Part shown: piece by piece, positions 1-8,768 of the stretch
How the letters are laid out: each line of letters opens with the position of its first letter
Position numbering within the stretch: position 1 is the first letter of the stretch
Assembly (NCBI GenBank): GCA_964555235.1
Contig: CAZKRU010000007.1
Span: 1-64,000 of the forward strand
Reading direction: 5' to 3'
Source: CAZKRU01 sp964555235
Lineage (GTDB): Bacteria > Verrucomicrobiota > Verrucomicrobiia > Methylacidiphilales > CAMAQI01
DNA length: 64,000 nucleotides
Position numbers and translations under genes: made by a program
The notes under the pieces: generated by a model
Databases searched by the model: none
What the model was told of the DNA's origin: nothing
What the model saw: the letters and a program-made list of their open reading frames with translations, nothing else

Positions 1-1
1 T

Positions 2-550
2 GCGTCAACTCCCTTTCGTGGGTTGGCGTTAATTCCGGATCTCTGGCCGTTGGTCACTCAAATCGTTCCCGAAGCGGAGCTCGTCGTCTGCAGTTCATTT
101 ACCACCTATGGAATTCCGGATCGTGATGATCCATATCAGGAGCTCTTTTCGAAACTCAAATCAACGCCTGGGATTACCTACCGTGCCGGGGTGGGGCAGG
201 CGGAGTTGCGGGAGATTGCTGCGTCAAGTCGTCTCCTGGCCTATCCGTGCATTTTCCCGGAGACCGGATGTATTGCCGCGATGGAGGCGATGGCCTCTGG
301 GTGTGCCGTGGTCGCAACAGATCTCGGTGCATTACCGGAAACGGCATGGCGCAATCCGCTCTTCCCCTTGGAGGCGGGAGGATTAGAGCGGTGGGTCGAT
401 GAAGTCGTCCGAATTCTCGTCGACGATGATTACTATCTCGATTATGCGATTCAAAATCTGCATTTGGCCCAGATGATGGATTGGGAGCGGGTCGCGAAAC
501 GTTGGAAGATTCGCTTTGAGGAAGATTTTCTGAAAAAGGGAGAATCATGA
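2..550 (+). CDS. Glycosyltransferase, GT4-like, C-terminal part (5' end outside window)
   Basis: The reading frame is open from base 2 without a stop, so the gene enters from outside the window and only about 183 C-terminal residues are visible. They match the second half of a GT-B glycosyltransferase: the nucleotide-sugar side with an E-(x)-G-(x)-A-A-M-E-A-M-A-S-G pattern around residue 90 of the visible part, where the conserved acidic residue of retaining GT4 enzymes lies. It is a close paralogue of the next gene; almost every motif has a counterpart there, for example ETAWRNPL against ESAWRNPL. The stop overlaps the next start (ATGA), so the two are co-translated. Acceptor and sugar cannot be told from sequence; cell-envelope polysaccharide work is an inference. 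Confidence 0.8.
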   Translation, partial: ASTPFRGLALIPDLWPLVTQIVPEAELVVCSSFTTYGIPDRDDPYQELFSKLKSTPGITYRAGVGQAELREIAASSRLLAYPCIFPETGCIAAMEAMASGCAVVATDLGALPETAWRNPLFPLEAGGLERWVDEVVRILVDDDYYLDYAIQNLHLAQMMDWERVAKRWKIRFEEDFLKKGES

Positions 551-1602
551 AAGTCGCGATTCTGGTTCTCTCCAAACATCAGGACCGTTTGAAGGATCCG
601 AGGTATCCTGAGACTCATGCACTCGGTGGAAGTGAAACTGCAGCGGTGGCAATAGCCGAGGCGTGGCGGAAAATGGGACATGAGGTGGAGTTATGGACTC
701 GTCCGGAAGAAGTGAAGTCGGCGGCCGTTGATATCTTTGTCAGTCTTCGGACTTGGGAATTTTTTGCGAAAGGGATTCGCCCCGGACGCATTAATTACCT
801 CTGGTGCATGGATTACATTGATCAACCATTCATGCAAGACTTGACGGATCCAGCACTGGCAAGTCGGGTCTATGAAGCTTGCGATGCCGTGGTTCTCCTC
901 TGTTCCCCGCATATTCGTGGATGGGTCGAGCGTTTTCATGTGCCGATCGCGAAAATCTTCCGAAGCGAATTGGGAATTTGGTATTCGCGCTTTGAGCAGG
1001 CCCGAAAGCATGGGACCTCTCGAGGACCGAAAGCCTATTACGCCTCCGCCCCGTTTCGAGGTTTGGAGGTTCTTCTTGAAATGTGGCCCCGAGTCAAAAC
1101 AGCGGTTCCCGAAGCGGAACTTGAGATCTTTTCATCCCTCAAAACGTATGGGGCAGACGAAGATCCTTATACGCCTCTTTATGATCGTGCGCGAGCGTTA
1201 CCCGGCATTCATTATCGGGGGAGTGTTGGTCAAGAGGCTCTTCGTGAAGTCGCATCGGAATGTCGGGCCATGGCTTATCCCTGTATTTTTCAGGAGATGA
1301 GTAGTGTCGCAATTATGGAAGCGATTGCCTCCGGGTGCGCGGTTGTTTCAACGGATATCGGTGTTTTGCCCGAGAGCGCCTGGCGGAATCCGCTCGTTCC
1401 ACTGGGCAACGGATGGAAAGAGCTTTGGGCGGAATCTCTCATTCGAGTGCTTCAGAACGACACCTATTTTCAGGATATTTCAGATCAAAATATTCATCTT
1501 TCCAAATTCTATGATTGGGAGTTGATTTCTCATCGTTGGATTCAACGATTTCGGATGGATTTTGCCGGGCATGGAGTTCGATTGAATGCTGAGTTGAAAT
1601 AG
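547..1602 (+). CDS. Glycosyltransferase, GT4-like
   Basis: A 351-residue GT-B type glycosyltransferase. The N-terminal half begins with a Rossmann-like strand (VAILVLSK) and a GGSETAAVAIAEAW segment typical of the acceptor-side loop. The C-terminal half has the donor-binding signature around residues 245-270 (CIFQEMSSVAIMEAIASG), followed by a PESAWRNPL stretch shared with the upstream paralogue. The ATG overlaps the upstream stop as ATGA, which fixes the start. The length is normal for a compact GT4 enzyme. The tandem arrangement suggests a gene duplication and successive steps on one glycan. Substrate unknown. A hairpin repeat follows the stop. Confidence 0.83.
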   Translation: MKVAILVLSKHQDRLKDPRYPETHALGGSETAAVAIAEAWRKMGHEVELWTRPEEVKSAAVDIFVSLRTWEFFAKGIRPGRINYLWCMDYIDQPFMQDLTDPALASRVYEACDAVVLLCSPHIRGWVERFHVPIAKIFRSELGIWYSRFEQARKHGTSRGPKAYYASAPFRGLEVLLEMWPRVKTAVPEAELEIFSSLKTYGADEDPYTPLYDRARALPGIHYRGSVGQEALREVASECRAMAYPCIFQEMSSVAIMEAIASGCAVVSTDIGVLPESAWRNPLVPLGNGWKELWAESLIRVLQNDTYFQDISDQNIHLSKFYDWELISHRWIQRFRMDFAGHGVRLNAELK

Positions 1603-1622
1603 GGGGAGGGGAACTTGAGGAG

Positions 1623-1712
1623 CCGATTTTTTCGCGCGGAGTTCGCAGTGCTCGCAGAGGGTAAACAAAACGATTTCTCAGCGGCCTCGGCGAACTCCGC
1701 GCGAAAAACCGG
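1623..1712. repeat. Palindromic intergenic repeat, copy 1
   Basis: Arms at 1623-1646 and 1690-1712 are inverse complements over about 23 bases with one interruption, including 19 exact bases around TTCGCGCGGAGTTCGC, so the transcript can form a long hairpin. The core from 1648 to 1708 (GTGCTCGCAGAGGG, then TTTCTCAGCGG, then GCGCGAAAA) recurs at 23229-23287, so this belongs to a dispersed family. It could also act as a terminator for the glycosyltransferase pair. Confidence 0.75.
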
Positions 1713-1773
1713 ATATTTGTTCTGAATCTCGCTTGTCCCGAAGTCAAAGTTTGTTAGGTTGCCTTTTGTTCTT

Positions 1774-3045
1774 ATGAAAAATTCTTTAGAGAAGATCGAA
1801 CTCCCTTACGGGAAAGGAGCCTTAACGATTTCACTTCCTGAGGCAACGGTCGTTGCCCCCAAGGAGGAGCCCGCGCTTCTGGATCAGCAGAGTGCCTTCA
1901 GAAATGCGATTCGAAATCCAATTGGCGCGCGCTCGCTTCCGGATCAGATCGGTTCCAAGGATCGGGTTTGCATTGTTTTTACGGATATCTCGCGACCAAC
2001 CCCAAATCATCTGATCATTCCGTGGCTTTTGGAAGAGTTGGCGATCGATCCCGCCCGAATTACGCTTCTCAATGCTTTGGGTTCTCATGAACCGAATACC
2101 ACTGATGAATTGAAAAAAATGCTGACCCCTGCGGTGGTGGAGCGTTACCGAATTGTCAATCATGATGCCGTTGGTCCTGATTCATTAGTCGACTGTGGAA
2201 CGACTTCCCGGGGAACTCCGGTTTGGGTGAATCGTCATCTGGTGGAGTCGGAGATCCGAATCAACACCGGTTTCATCGAGCCGCATTTCTTTGCGGGATT
2301 CAGTGGCGGGCCCAAGGGCTTCGTTCCGGGAGTTGCAGGGCTTCAGACCATTCAGGCCAATCATTGCCCGAAACATCTCCTGGATTCGCGGGCAACCTTT
2401 GGGATCACGCATGGGAATCCCCTGTGGGAGGATCTTTTTGAGGCGGCGAATCGGATCGGTGATTCTTTTTTAATCAATGTGACGTTGAATCGACAGAAGG
2501 AGTTGACCGGAATTTTTGCCGGAGATATTTCCAAAGCGCACGAAACCGGCATCGCGAGCGTTCGCGAGTTGTCGATGGTTCCGATTGCGGAGCGCTTTGA
2601 TGTCGTCATTACCACCAACAGTGGTTATCCGTTGGATCAGAATCTTTATCAGGTAGTAAAGGGAATTTGCGCCGCCTGCGAGATGGTGAAGCCTGGGGGA
2701 GACATCATTATGGCGGCCGCCTGTGAACGAGGCGTTCCTGAGGGAAGTCCTTTTGACCGACAGCTTCGAGCCATTTCTGATTGGGGCACGGAAATCAAAA
2801 GACTCTCTCAATTAAAAGAAGCGGAGTTGGAATCGTGGCAGGTCTTGAAATTCGGATGGTGCCTTCAGAAAGCCCGTGTCTGGTTAAAGAGCGAATTGCC
2901 GGATGATGTCGTTCGCTCGGTTCATTTGAAGCCGAGTGCTTCGATTGAGAAGACGATCGAACTCATTGCGAAAGAAAAGGGAACTCCCATCAAAGTGGGC
3001 GTTCTTCCATTGGGACCATTGACGGTACCGTATTTAAAAAAGTAG
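1774..3045 (+). CDS. larA: LarA-type nickel-pincer-nucleotide racemase family protein (DUF2088)
   Basis: About 423 residues from the ATG at 1774; an upstream TTG at 1759 in the same frame is less likely. The family (lactate racemase LarA and relatives) epimerises 2-hydroxy acids with a nickel pincer nucleotide. The N-terminal domain shows DISRPTPNHLIIPWLLEEL and an LGSHEPNTTDEL loop with the expected His. The central part shows IEPHFFAGFSGGPKGFVPG and QANHC, which carry the His, Lys and His positions that hold cofactor or act in catalysis in LarA. Some family members act on substrates other than lactate, so the substrate is open. No larB, larC or larE is in view. The gene is followed after 3 bases by a sugar kinase gene and may share its operon. 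Confidence 0.78.
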   Translation: MKNSLEKIELPYGKGALTISLPEATVVAPKEEPALLDQQSAFRNAIRNPIGARSLPDQIGSKDRVCIVFTDISRPTPNHLIIPWLLEELAIDPARITLLNALGSHEPNTTDELKKMLTPAVVERYRIVNHDAVGPDSLVDCGTTSRGTPVWVNRHLVESEIRINTGFIEPHFFAGFSGGPKGFVPGVAGLQTIQANHCPKHLLDSRATFGITHGNPLWEDLFEAANRIGDSFLINVTLNRQKELTGIFAGDISKAHETGIASVRELSMVPIAERFDVVITTNSGYPLDQNLYQVVKGICAACEMVKPGGDIIMAAACERGVPEGSPFDRQLRAISDWGTEIKRLSQLKEAELESWQVLKFGWCLQKARVWLKSELPDDVVRSVHLKPSASIEKTIELIAKEKGTPIKVGVLPLGPLTVPYLKK

Positions 3046-3048
3046 GTT

Positions 3049-4014
3049 ATGCTTCAGTCTCGCCCCGTCCTGACGCTGACGCTGAATCCGATGATCGATA
3101 AATTTCTGGAGGTCGATTACCTCCGGTTGGGAGATGCAACTCGTGGATCTCAAGTCACTCCAATTCCGGGGGGAAAGGGGATCAATGTCTCTCGTCAGCT
3201 CAGAGCTTTGGGAATTCCAACCGTGGCGATGGGATTTGTCGGTGGTGAAGTCGGAAAACATCTTCTGAAACTCGTAGAAGGCGAGGGGATCTCGACTGAT
3301 TTTACAACGATCTCCGAGGAGACGCGGGAAGGTTATACAGTCATCGAAAAATCGGGACGACGCACCCAGCTCTTCGATCCATCCCCACGGGTTTCGGCAA
3401 GTGAAACCGAGGCGCTCTTCAAGCAAGTGCTCCGTCGATTGCCAAAGGCGGCAGCGCTCGTTTGCAGCGGCAGCGCTCCGGAGGGGATGAACCTTTTGAG
3501 GATTCGTCAGCTATTCGTTGAAGCGGCCAAACTGGGAGTACCAGCCTATCTTGATGGATATGGAGAGATATTGAGAGAGACTCTCAAGGCGCGGCCTTTT
3601 CTGGTCAAACTGAATCGAGAAGAATTTGAATCAACCTTTGGAAGGAAAATCCGAGGAGAAAGGGGATTCATTCGCGCGTTGCAATTCTTACGACAAGAGG
3701 GAGCTGGGAACGCAATTCTGACCGATGGGAAAAAGCCGGTGATGGCGATGATCTTTCAAAAAATCCTAAAACTGACTCCCCCGCCCGTGCGTGTCGTGAG
3801 CGCGGTCGGATCAGGAGATTCATTTTTAGCGGGAATCATCGAACAACTCTTGAGGGGGAAGTCCTGGGAGGAGGCGATTCGATGGGGGACCGCACTGGGC
3901 TCGGTGAATGCTTCACTTCTGACGGTTTCGAAAGTCTCAAAGCGCGCCGCCCAGCCACTTTTTAACTCAAAAAAAATGAAGCTTGTCATGCGGCCGCTCC
4001 TTGCGGAAGGTTGA
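3049..4014 (+). CDS. PfkB-family sugar kinase (1-phosphofructokinase-like)
   Basis: A 321-residue ribokinase/PfkB kinase. Residues 10-16 (LTLNPMID) and the GGKGINVSR motif near residue 42 are the sugar-binding signatures of the 1-phosphofructokinase/tagatose-6-phosphate kinase branch. Near residue 250 the second PfkB signature (AVGSGDSFLAG) supplies the catalytic Asp and the anion hole. The expected reaction is ATP-dependent phosphorylation of a sugar phosphate, fructose-1-phosphate being the commonest substrate in this branch. The start lies 3 bases after the upstream stop and the next gene begins 3 bases after this stop, so the three genes look like one operon of sugar and hydroxy-acid metabolism. 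No PTS components are in view, so the FruK assignment is tentative. Confidence 0.8.
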   Translation: MLQSRPVLTLTLNPMIDKFLEVDYLRLGDATRGSQVTPIPGGKGINVSRQLRALGIPTVAMGFVGGEVGKHLLKLVEGEGISTDFTTISEETREGYTVIEKSGRRTQLFDPSPRVSASETEALFKQVLRRLPKAAALVCSGSAPEGMNLLRIRQLFVEAAKLGVPAYLDGYGEILRETLKARPFLVKLNREEFESTFGRKIRGERGFIRALQFLRQEGAGNAILTDGKKPVMAMIFQKILKLTPPPVRVVSAVGSGDSFLAGIIEQLLRGKSWEEAIRWGTALGSVNASLLTVSKVSKRAAQPLFNSKKMKLVMRPLLAEG

Positions 4015-4017
4015 AGC

Positions 4018-4890
4018 ATGAATAACGCTCAATCGCTTTGGTCCGTGCGTCAGGTGATCGGTCAGGGAGGACTTCCCAAATTGCAGATTGAAACTCCATG
4101 GAGCGAGGCGGAGATTTACCTACATGGGGCTCATGTCACCCATTTTCAAAAAAAGGGAGAGAACCCGATTCTTTTTTTAAGCGGAAGCAGTCAATTTCAA
4201 GAGGGGAAGGCGATTCGTGGCGGGATTCCCCTGATTTTTCCGTGGTTTGGCGCCAAAGCGGGCGGACCCAATCATGGGATCGGTAGAACGAACCGATGGG
4301 AGTTGATTCGAGTCCGGACGACGCTTGAAGGAGGGGTGATCTTGCGGTTCCTTTTTCCAAAAAATGTCAACGCCCCCGGATTTCCTCCCTTTGAAGCGGA
4401 ATATGAAGTGGAAGTCGGGGAGAGTGTTGGGCTGCGACTGATGTTCAGAAATGCCTCGAATCAAGAACTCACACTTGAAGATTGTCTGCACACTTATTTT
4501 CAAGTCGGAGCGATTCAGCAGGTTGCCATTCGTGGGCTTCAGGGGACGGAATATTCCGATAATTTGGATGGAGATAAACGCAAGAAAGAGACGAGCGAAT
4601 CGATTGTGATTGGATCGGAAGTCGATCGTATTTATCTCAACACCCGGGAAACGGTTGAAATTCAGGACGCCTCATTGAAGCGCGTGATTCGGATTGAAAA
4701 AGAAGCCTCTGCTTCAACGGTCGTCTGGAATCCGTGGATCAACAAGTCCAAAGCCACATCGGATTTCGGTGATGAGGAGTATCTCCAGATGGTTTGTATC
4801 GAGAGCGGAAATGTGGCTGAAAATCGACGGACGCTTGCTCCGGGAGATCGGGTCAGTACGGTGGTTAAGATTTCAACGACGGCCCTCTAA
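4018..4890 (+). CDS. D-hexose-6-phosphate mutarotase (aldose 1-epimerase family, YeaD-like)
   Basis: A 290-residue galactose-mutarotase-fold protein. GAHVTHF near residue 35, RGGIPLIFPWFG near 67-78, NHGIGRTNRW near 84-95 and the C-terminal MVCIESGNV match the YeaD branch, which interconverts alpha and beta anomers of hexose 6-phosphates. The His in NHGIGRT and the Glu in CIESGN are the likely catalytic pair by family analogy. It is the last gene of the plus-strand group starting near 1774. The following 70 bases before the vapC stop contain no gene and no convincing terminator. Confidence 0.82.
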   Translation: MNNAQSLWSVRQVIGQGGLPKLQIETPWSEAEIYLHGAHVTHFQKKGENPILFLSGSSQFQEGKAIRGGIPLIFPWFGAKAGGPNHGIGRTNRWELIRVRTTLEGGVILRFLFPKNVNAPGFPPFEAEYEVEVGESVGLRLMFRNASNQELTLEDCLHTYFQVGAIQQVAIRGLQGTEYSDNLDGDKRKKETSESIVIGSEVDRIYLNTRETVEIQDASLKRVIRIEKEASASTVVWNPWINKSKATSDFGDEEYLQMVCIESGNVAENRRTLAPGDRVSTVVKISTTAL

Positions 4891-4961
4891 CGGTTACGTT
4901 TCGCTCTCTTGAAGTTTTACGGCTTTTGATCCTGTGGTGGATCATCTCAAACGTCGCAGCG

Positions 4962-5384
4962 TTATCGGAGTAAATGGTAGGCATTCGCTCCACCGATTAG
5001 GTGACTTGGATTGATGGCACGATCAAATGTGGCCAGAGAGGAATGGTTCTTGATCGCCAGAGCCAGTAAGTAGTAGTCGGTCAGATGCTTCGAAGGTGGC
5101 AATTTCGGGTACAGCTTCGAATGGCAGAGGGAAATGGAATCAGGCCAGAATTGGTGTCCCGGCTGGGAACATAGCTGTTCGAGGAGACGTCGGGTTAACT
5201 GAGGAGATCCCGGTCCTTTCGGATAGCTGGAGCTTCCGAGAATTCTCAAAAATCCGTTTTCAGTCAGAGGACAAGTGGCCCATCCTACTTTTTTGGCATG
5301 GTTGAAAAAAGCGAATGCCTGTGGATGGTGAACATGATCCGGATCAACCAAGGCGATCAAAAGGTTCAGATCGAGTAAAAACAT
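4962..5384 (-). CDS. vapC: VapC-type PIN-domain toxin
   Basis: A 140-residue PIN-domain ribonuclease. MFLLDLNLLIALVD puts the first acidic residue at the N-terminus, TENGFLRI holds the second, and LTDYYLLALA plus LATFD supply the C-terminal acidic positions of the Mg-dependent active site. VapC toxins cleave tRNA or rRNA. The gene starts 2 bases after the stop of the antitoxin gene, in the usual antitoxin-first order. It sits downstream of the arg cluster on the same strand. Confidence 0.85.
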   Translation of the reverse strand: MFLLDLNLLIALVDPDHVHHPQAFAFFNHAKKVGWATCPLTENGFLRILGSSSYPKGPGSPQLTRRLLEQLCSQPGHQFWPDSISLCHSKLYPKLPPSKHLTDYYLLALAIKNHSSLATFDRAINPSHLIGGANAYHLLR

Positions 5385-5386
5385 GG

Positions 5387-5638
5387 TTAAATCCCTTCAT
5401 CCTCCATGATTTTTTGGATTTTTTCAAGGCTCACCCGGACCCCGCGCCGCTTCAGGAGAGGCATCCCATCGCTGCGGACTTCCATAAAATCGGTCCCTTT
5501 GTCAGAAACGGACTCCAGCGGATGGAGCTCTCTTTTCAAAGCATGCTCGATCAGGGCGCGAAGCGTTGTCCGCCGCCGCGCCGCGATTGACTTGGCTTCA
5601 ATGAGCAACTCATCGGAAATCTCCAATGTCGTTTTCAT
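5387..5638 (-). CDS. vapB: VapB-type antitoxin, ribbon-helix-helix
   Basis: An 83-residue antitoxin starting at the ATG at 5638 (MKTTLEISDELL); a longer frame upstream is not supported by the family. The first 45 residues form a ribbon-helix-helix DNA-binding domain (strand KTTLEI, two helices). The tail, with EVRSDGMPLLKRRG, is the toxin-neutralising part. Upstream of the start, bases 5633-5660 contain CATAT and ATATG half-sites and may be the autoregulatory operator, though this is weak. Confidence 0.82.
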   Translation of the reverse strand: MKTTLEISDELLIEAKSIAARRRTTLRALIEHALKRELHPLESVSDKGTDFMEVRSDGMPLLKRRGVRVSLEKIQKIMEDEGI

Positions 5639-5770
5639 ATGGCTAATGATATGGGTATATGGGAGACTGTCAATAATGATCGCTCTGAGGACGCCGTGCC
5701 GTGCAGATGACGGCGCCTTCGGAGAAGTCGCCCTAGCATTCTTCAGATTTCCCAATCAATCGAACTTCTC

Positions 5771-6664
5771 TTACCCCTTTACCAGCCAATGAAGAATTCC
5801 CTTTTGAACGTGTAGGCGGTTTTCCGCCTGATCAAAAATTTCAGTGGCGCGCTCTTCCAGAAGTTCTTCGGTAATTTCCTTGCCGCGATAGGCGGGGAGA
5901 CAGTGAAAAACCAAAGCATCCGGGGAGGCAACCTTCAGAAGATCGTGATTGAGTTGATACCCTTGAAAATCCTGCTGGCGTTTGGCCGCTTCATTCTCCA
6001 TCCCCATCGAAACCCAGACATCGGTGTAGAGAAGATGCGCTCCTTGAGCGGCTTCCTGGGGGGAGGCGACTTGGCGCGTATTGGCATTGGTGACAGGGGA
6101 TTCGTATCCGACAGGGGCCGCGAGAACCAATTCAAAGTCAAATTTTTCTGCGGCGTAAACCCAAGAACGGGGAACATTGCAGGCCGCATCCCCGATAAAC
6201 GCAACCTTCTTCCCTCGAATACTTCCCCGTTTTTCTTCAAACGTAAAAATATCCGTCAGGATCTGACAGGGGTGTTCTTCGTCCGTGAGGGCATTTACGG
6301 TCGGAATTTCTCCAAACTGGGAAAATTCAACGACATCCTGTTGAGCAAAAGTGCGAATAATCGCACCATGAAGCATCCGTCCGAGAACACGCGCGGTATC
6401 GCGAATCGGCTCCCCTCGACCGAGTTGAACATCTTGCGAATTGAGAAACATGGGAGATCCTCCAAGTTCTCGAACAGCCGTTTCAAAAGAGACCCGGGTT
6501 CGAGTGGAAGACTTACTGAAAATGAGCGCCCACGATTCTCCTCGGAGGGGAAAGGAGTGCGGGTTCTTTCGATTCGTTTTATAACTTTTCGAGTAATTAA
6601 AAATTTTCGCCGCAGCATCAACGGGAAGTTCGCGTATGGAAAGAAGATGACGGGTTGTTTTCAA
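5771..6664 (-). CDS. argF: Ornithine carbamoyltransferase
   Basis: A 297-residue transcarbamylase making citrulline from ornithine and carbamoyl phosphate. The carbamoyl-phosphate loop SSTRTR lies near residue 51-56, the HPCQ motif near 129-132, and the ornithine-side FHCLPAYRGKEI near 250. The last of these has AYRG where most family members have HRG or similar. It ends the arginine cluster and starts 10 bases after argD, with no promoter between. Confidence 0.93.
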   Translation of the reverse strand: MKTTRHLLSIRELPVDAAAKIFNYSKSYKTNRKNPHSFPLRGESWALIFSKSSTRTRVSFETAVRELGGSPMFLNSQDVQLGRGEPIRDTARVLGRMLHGAIIRTFAQQDVVEFSQFGEIPTVNALTDEEHPCQILTDIFTFEEKRGSIRGKKVAFIGDAACNVPRSWVYAAEKFDFELVLAAPVGYESPVTNANTRQVASPQEAAQGAHLLYTDVWVSMGMENEAAKRQQDFQGYQLNHDLLKVASPDALVFHCLPAYRGKEITEELLEERATEIFDQAENRLHVQKGILHWLVKG

Positions 6665-6674
6665 GGCAATCTCC

Positions 6675-7871
6675 TTACAGGTGTTTCTTTAAAATCGCGA
6701 GGGCTTGAATCACTTCGGTCCGAGTCACATTTAAGGGGGGAAGGAGTCGAAAATTATTTTCACCCGCCGGAGCAATCAGAAGTCCATCTTCCATCAGGAC
6801 TTGGGCCATTTCGACTCCAGGGAGATCGGTTTCAATTCCAATCATTCCTCCAAATCCACGAATCGCCTTAATCCTTTTTGAGGAGGCCTTGATGGAGTTC
6901 AGCGTTTCCATGAGATGATTCCCTTGATTCTGAATGTTTTCATCCAGATGTTCGAGTTGAATCGTATCGAGCACCGTCAGGGCAACGACACTGGCGAGGG
7001 GAGTTCCGCCATAAGTGGTTCCGTGAGATCCGGGTTGAAGGAGATCTCCGTACGGATTTCGCATCCAGGCGGCTCCAATCGGAAATCCACTCCCGAGAGA
7101 CTTCGCCATGGCGATACCATCCGGGAGAAAGACCTCTCCGCCCGAAACCCCTTCGAGAATTTTTTGATAACTCATGAAACGACCCGTGCGATACATGCCG
7201 CATTGAACGCAGTCCATGAGGAGAAGAATTTTTTTCTCGTCGCAAAGTTTTCGTAATCCGAGGAGATATTCCGGAGTTGCCGGAAAAACGCCGCTCTCCC
7301 CTTGAATTCCTTCGATCAAAATAGCCGCGGTCTGCGGAGTGATTGCCGCCTTCATGGCAGCGAGATCGTTATAAGGAACATGGAGAAAGCCGGACATAAG
7401 AGGGCCAAATCCCTTTTTAATTTTATCCTGACCGGTGGCCGAGATGCCAGCGAGGGTACGTCCATGAAAGGAGTTCAGTGTCGTGATGATCTCAAATCGT
7501 CCGGTTTCGTTTCCAAAGCGTCGCGCCAGCTTGTAAAGGGCTTCGTTGGCTTCCGCGCCGCTATTGCAGAAAAACATTTTTCCGGGACCAGTCAATTCGA
7601 CGAGACGTCGCGCCAGAAGGCCTTGATGTTGATTGTAATAAAGATTCGACGTGTGAATCAGGGTGTGGGCCTGACTAGAGAGTGCCTTGGCGATCACTTC
7701 CGGAGCATGCCCCAGACAGTTCACCGCAATTCCACCCCCAAAATCGAGATAACTTTTATCGGAAGAATCCCAGACACGACTCCCTTTCCCTCGCACCATC
7801 ACGAGAGATCGTTTATAGGAGGGGACGACAAATTGTTCGTAATCGGCGATAACCGCCTTGGCGAGATCCAT
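6675..7871 (-). CDS. argD: Acetylornithine aminotransferase (class III, PLP)
   Basis: A 398-residue class-III aminotransferase that converts N-acetylglutamate semialdehyde to N-acetylornithine. FFCNSGAEANEAL binds the PLP phosphate and MAKSLGSGFPIGA carries the Schiff-base Lys. The usual DEVQTG motif over the PLP ring reads DCVQCG here, keeping the Asp that pairs with the pyridine nitrogen but changing the next residue. It begins 3 bases after the argB stop. Confidence 0.93.
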   Translation of the reverse strand: MDLAKAVIADYEQFVVPSYKRSLVMVRGKGSRVWDSSDKSYLDFGGGIAVNCLGHAPEVIAKALSSQAHTLIHTSNLYYNQHQGLLARRLVELTGPGKMFFCNSGAEANEALYKLARRFGNETGRFEIITTLNSFHGRTLAGISATGQDKIKKGFGPLMSGFLHVPYNDLAAMKAAITPQTAAILIEGIQGESGVFPATPEYLLGLRKLCDEKKILLLMDCVQCGMYRTGRFMSYQKILEGVSGGEVFLPDGIAMAKSLGSGFPIGAAWMRNPYGDLLQPGSHGTTYGGTPLASVVALTVLDTIQLEHLDENIQNQGNHLMETLNSIKASSKRIKAIRGFGGMIGIETDLPGVEMAQVLMEDGLLIAPAGENNFRLLPPLNVTRTEVIQALAILKKHL

Positions 7872-7874
7872 GGA

Positions 7875-8768
7875 TTAGTCCGCGATGATTTCCGTGCCGA
7901 TTCCGGCATCGGTAAAGATTTCAAGCAAAAGCGCATGGGGCATGCGTCCATCCAGGAAGTGAACCGCTTTGACACCGGCGCGGATGCACTCCACGGCCGA
8001 GTTTACCTTCGGAAGCATTCCTCCCGAAATCGTTCCATCTTTTTTCAAAACATCGATCTGCGTGAGAGTGAGTGAAGAGATGCGGGTTTCCGGCTTTTTG
8101 GGATCTTGCATGACGCCGTCGACATCGGAGAGGTAGATAATCTTGTCGGCTTTGAGGGCTTGGGCGATTTCTGCAGCGGCGAGATCCGCATTAATATTAT
8201 AAACATTTCCAGCATCATCCACCGCAAGGGGGGAAATGACCGGAATTCGTTCCGATGCGATTGTTTCAAGTAACGGACCAGCTTTAACGCCAGTAATGTC
8301 GCCGACAAATCCGAGATCCAGGACCTTCCCCGTCGATTCCTGTCGATAAAGCATCTGGGTCGCTCGCAAGACCTGCCGTCCGGAAAATCCTTTGGCGCGT
8401 CCTCCGAGACGGGAAATTCGATCAACAATTCCCGGAGTAATTTCATTGGAGAGAACGCGCTCAATGATCTCCATCGAGGCAGGATCTGAAACGCGCATCC
8501 CGTCGATAAATTCGGCCTGAATCCCCGAATCCTTCATCGCTCGAGTAATGGCTTTCCCTCCACCATGAACGAGAACCGGATTGATCCCGACCGACTCCAG
8601 ATAAATGACATCCTGCAGAACCTGATCAATCAGTTCCTCATTTTCCATGGCAGCCCCGCCATACTTGATGACGATGACTTTTCCTCGAAATTCCTGCAGA
8701 TAAGGAAGCGCCTCGAACAAAACAGAAGCTTTTTCTTGAGGAGTCATGGAATCGGAGGAATTACTCAC
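7875..8768 (-). CDS. argB: Acetylglutamate kinase
   Basis: A 297-residue amino-acid kinase phosphorylating N-acetylglutamate. VIVIKYGGAAM and LVHGGGKAITRAM are the ATP and substrate glycine loops, and GMRVSD follows. The frame opens with GTG at 8768, overlapping the argJ stop by 8 bases; an ATG at 8747 (MTPQEKASVL) is an alternative start. Arginine feedback cannot be judged, although the N-terminal helix (residues 8-27) is of the type found in arginine-sensitive enzymes. Confidence 0.93.
   Translation of the reverse strand: MSNSSDSMTPQEKASVLFEALPYLQEFRGKVIVIKYGGAAMENEELIDQVLQDVIYLESVGINPVLVHGGGKAITRAMKDSGIQAEFIDGMRVSDPASMEIIERVLSNEITPGIVDRISRLGGRAKGFSGRQVLRATQMLYRQESTGKVLDLGFVGDITGVKAGPLLETIASERIPVISPLAVDDAGNVYNINADLAAAEIAQALKADKIIYLSDVDGVMQDPKKPETRISSLTLTQIDVLKKDGTISGGMLPKVNSAVECIRAGVKAVHFLDGRMPHALLLEIFTDAGIGTEIIAD

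Noticed and set aside
4931..4946. Short GATC/GATC inverted repeat after the mutarotase gene as a terminator
   Set aside because: The stem is four bases and there is no T run; too weak to call.
5903..6871. 322-residue plus-strand open frame across argF and argD
   Set aside because: It lies antisense to two certain genes, has low-complexity composition and no recognisable motif; it is a by-product of their codon use.
7302..8075. 257-residue plus-strand open frame across argD and argB
   Set aside because: Antisense to well-conserved enzymes, with no ribosome site or domain.
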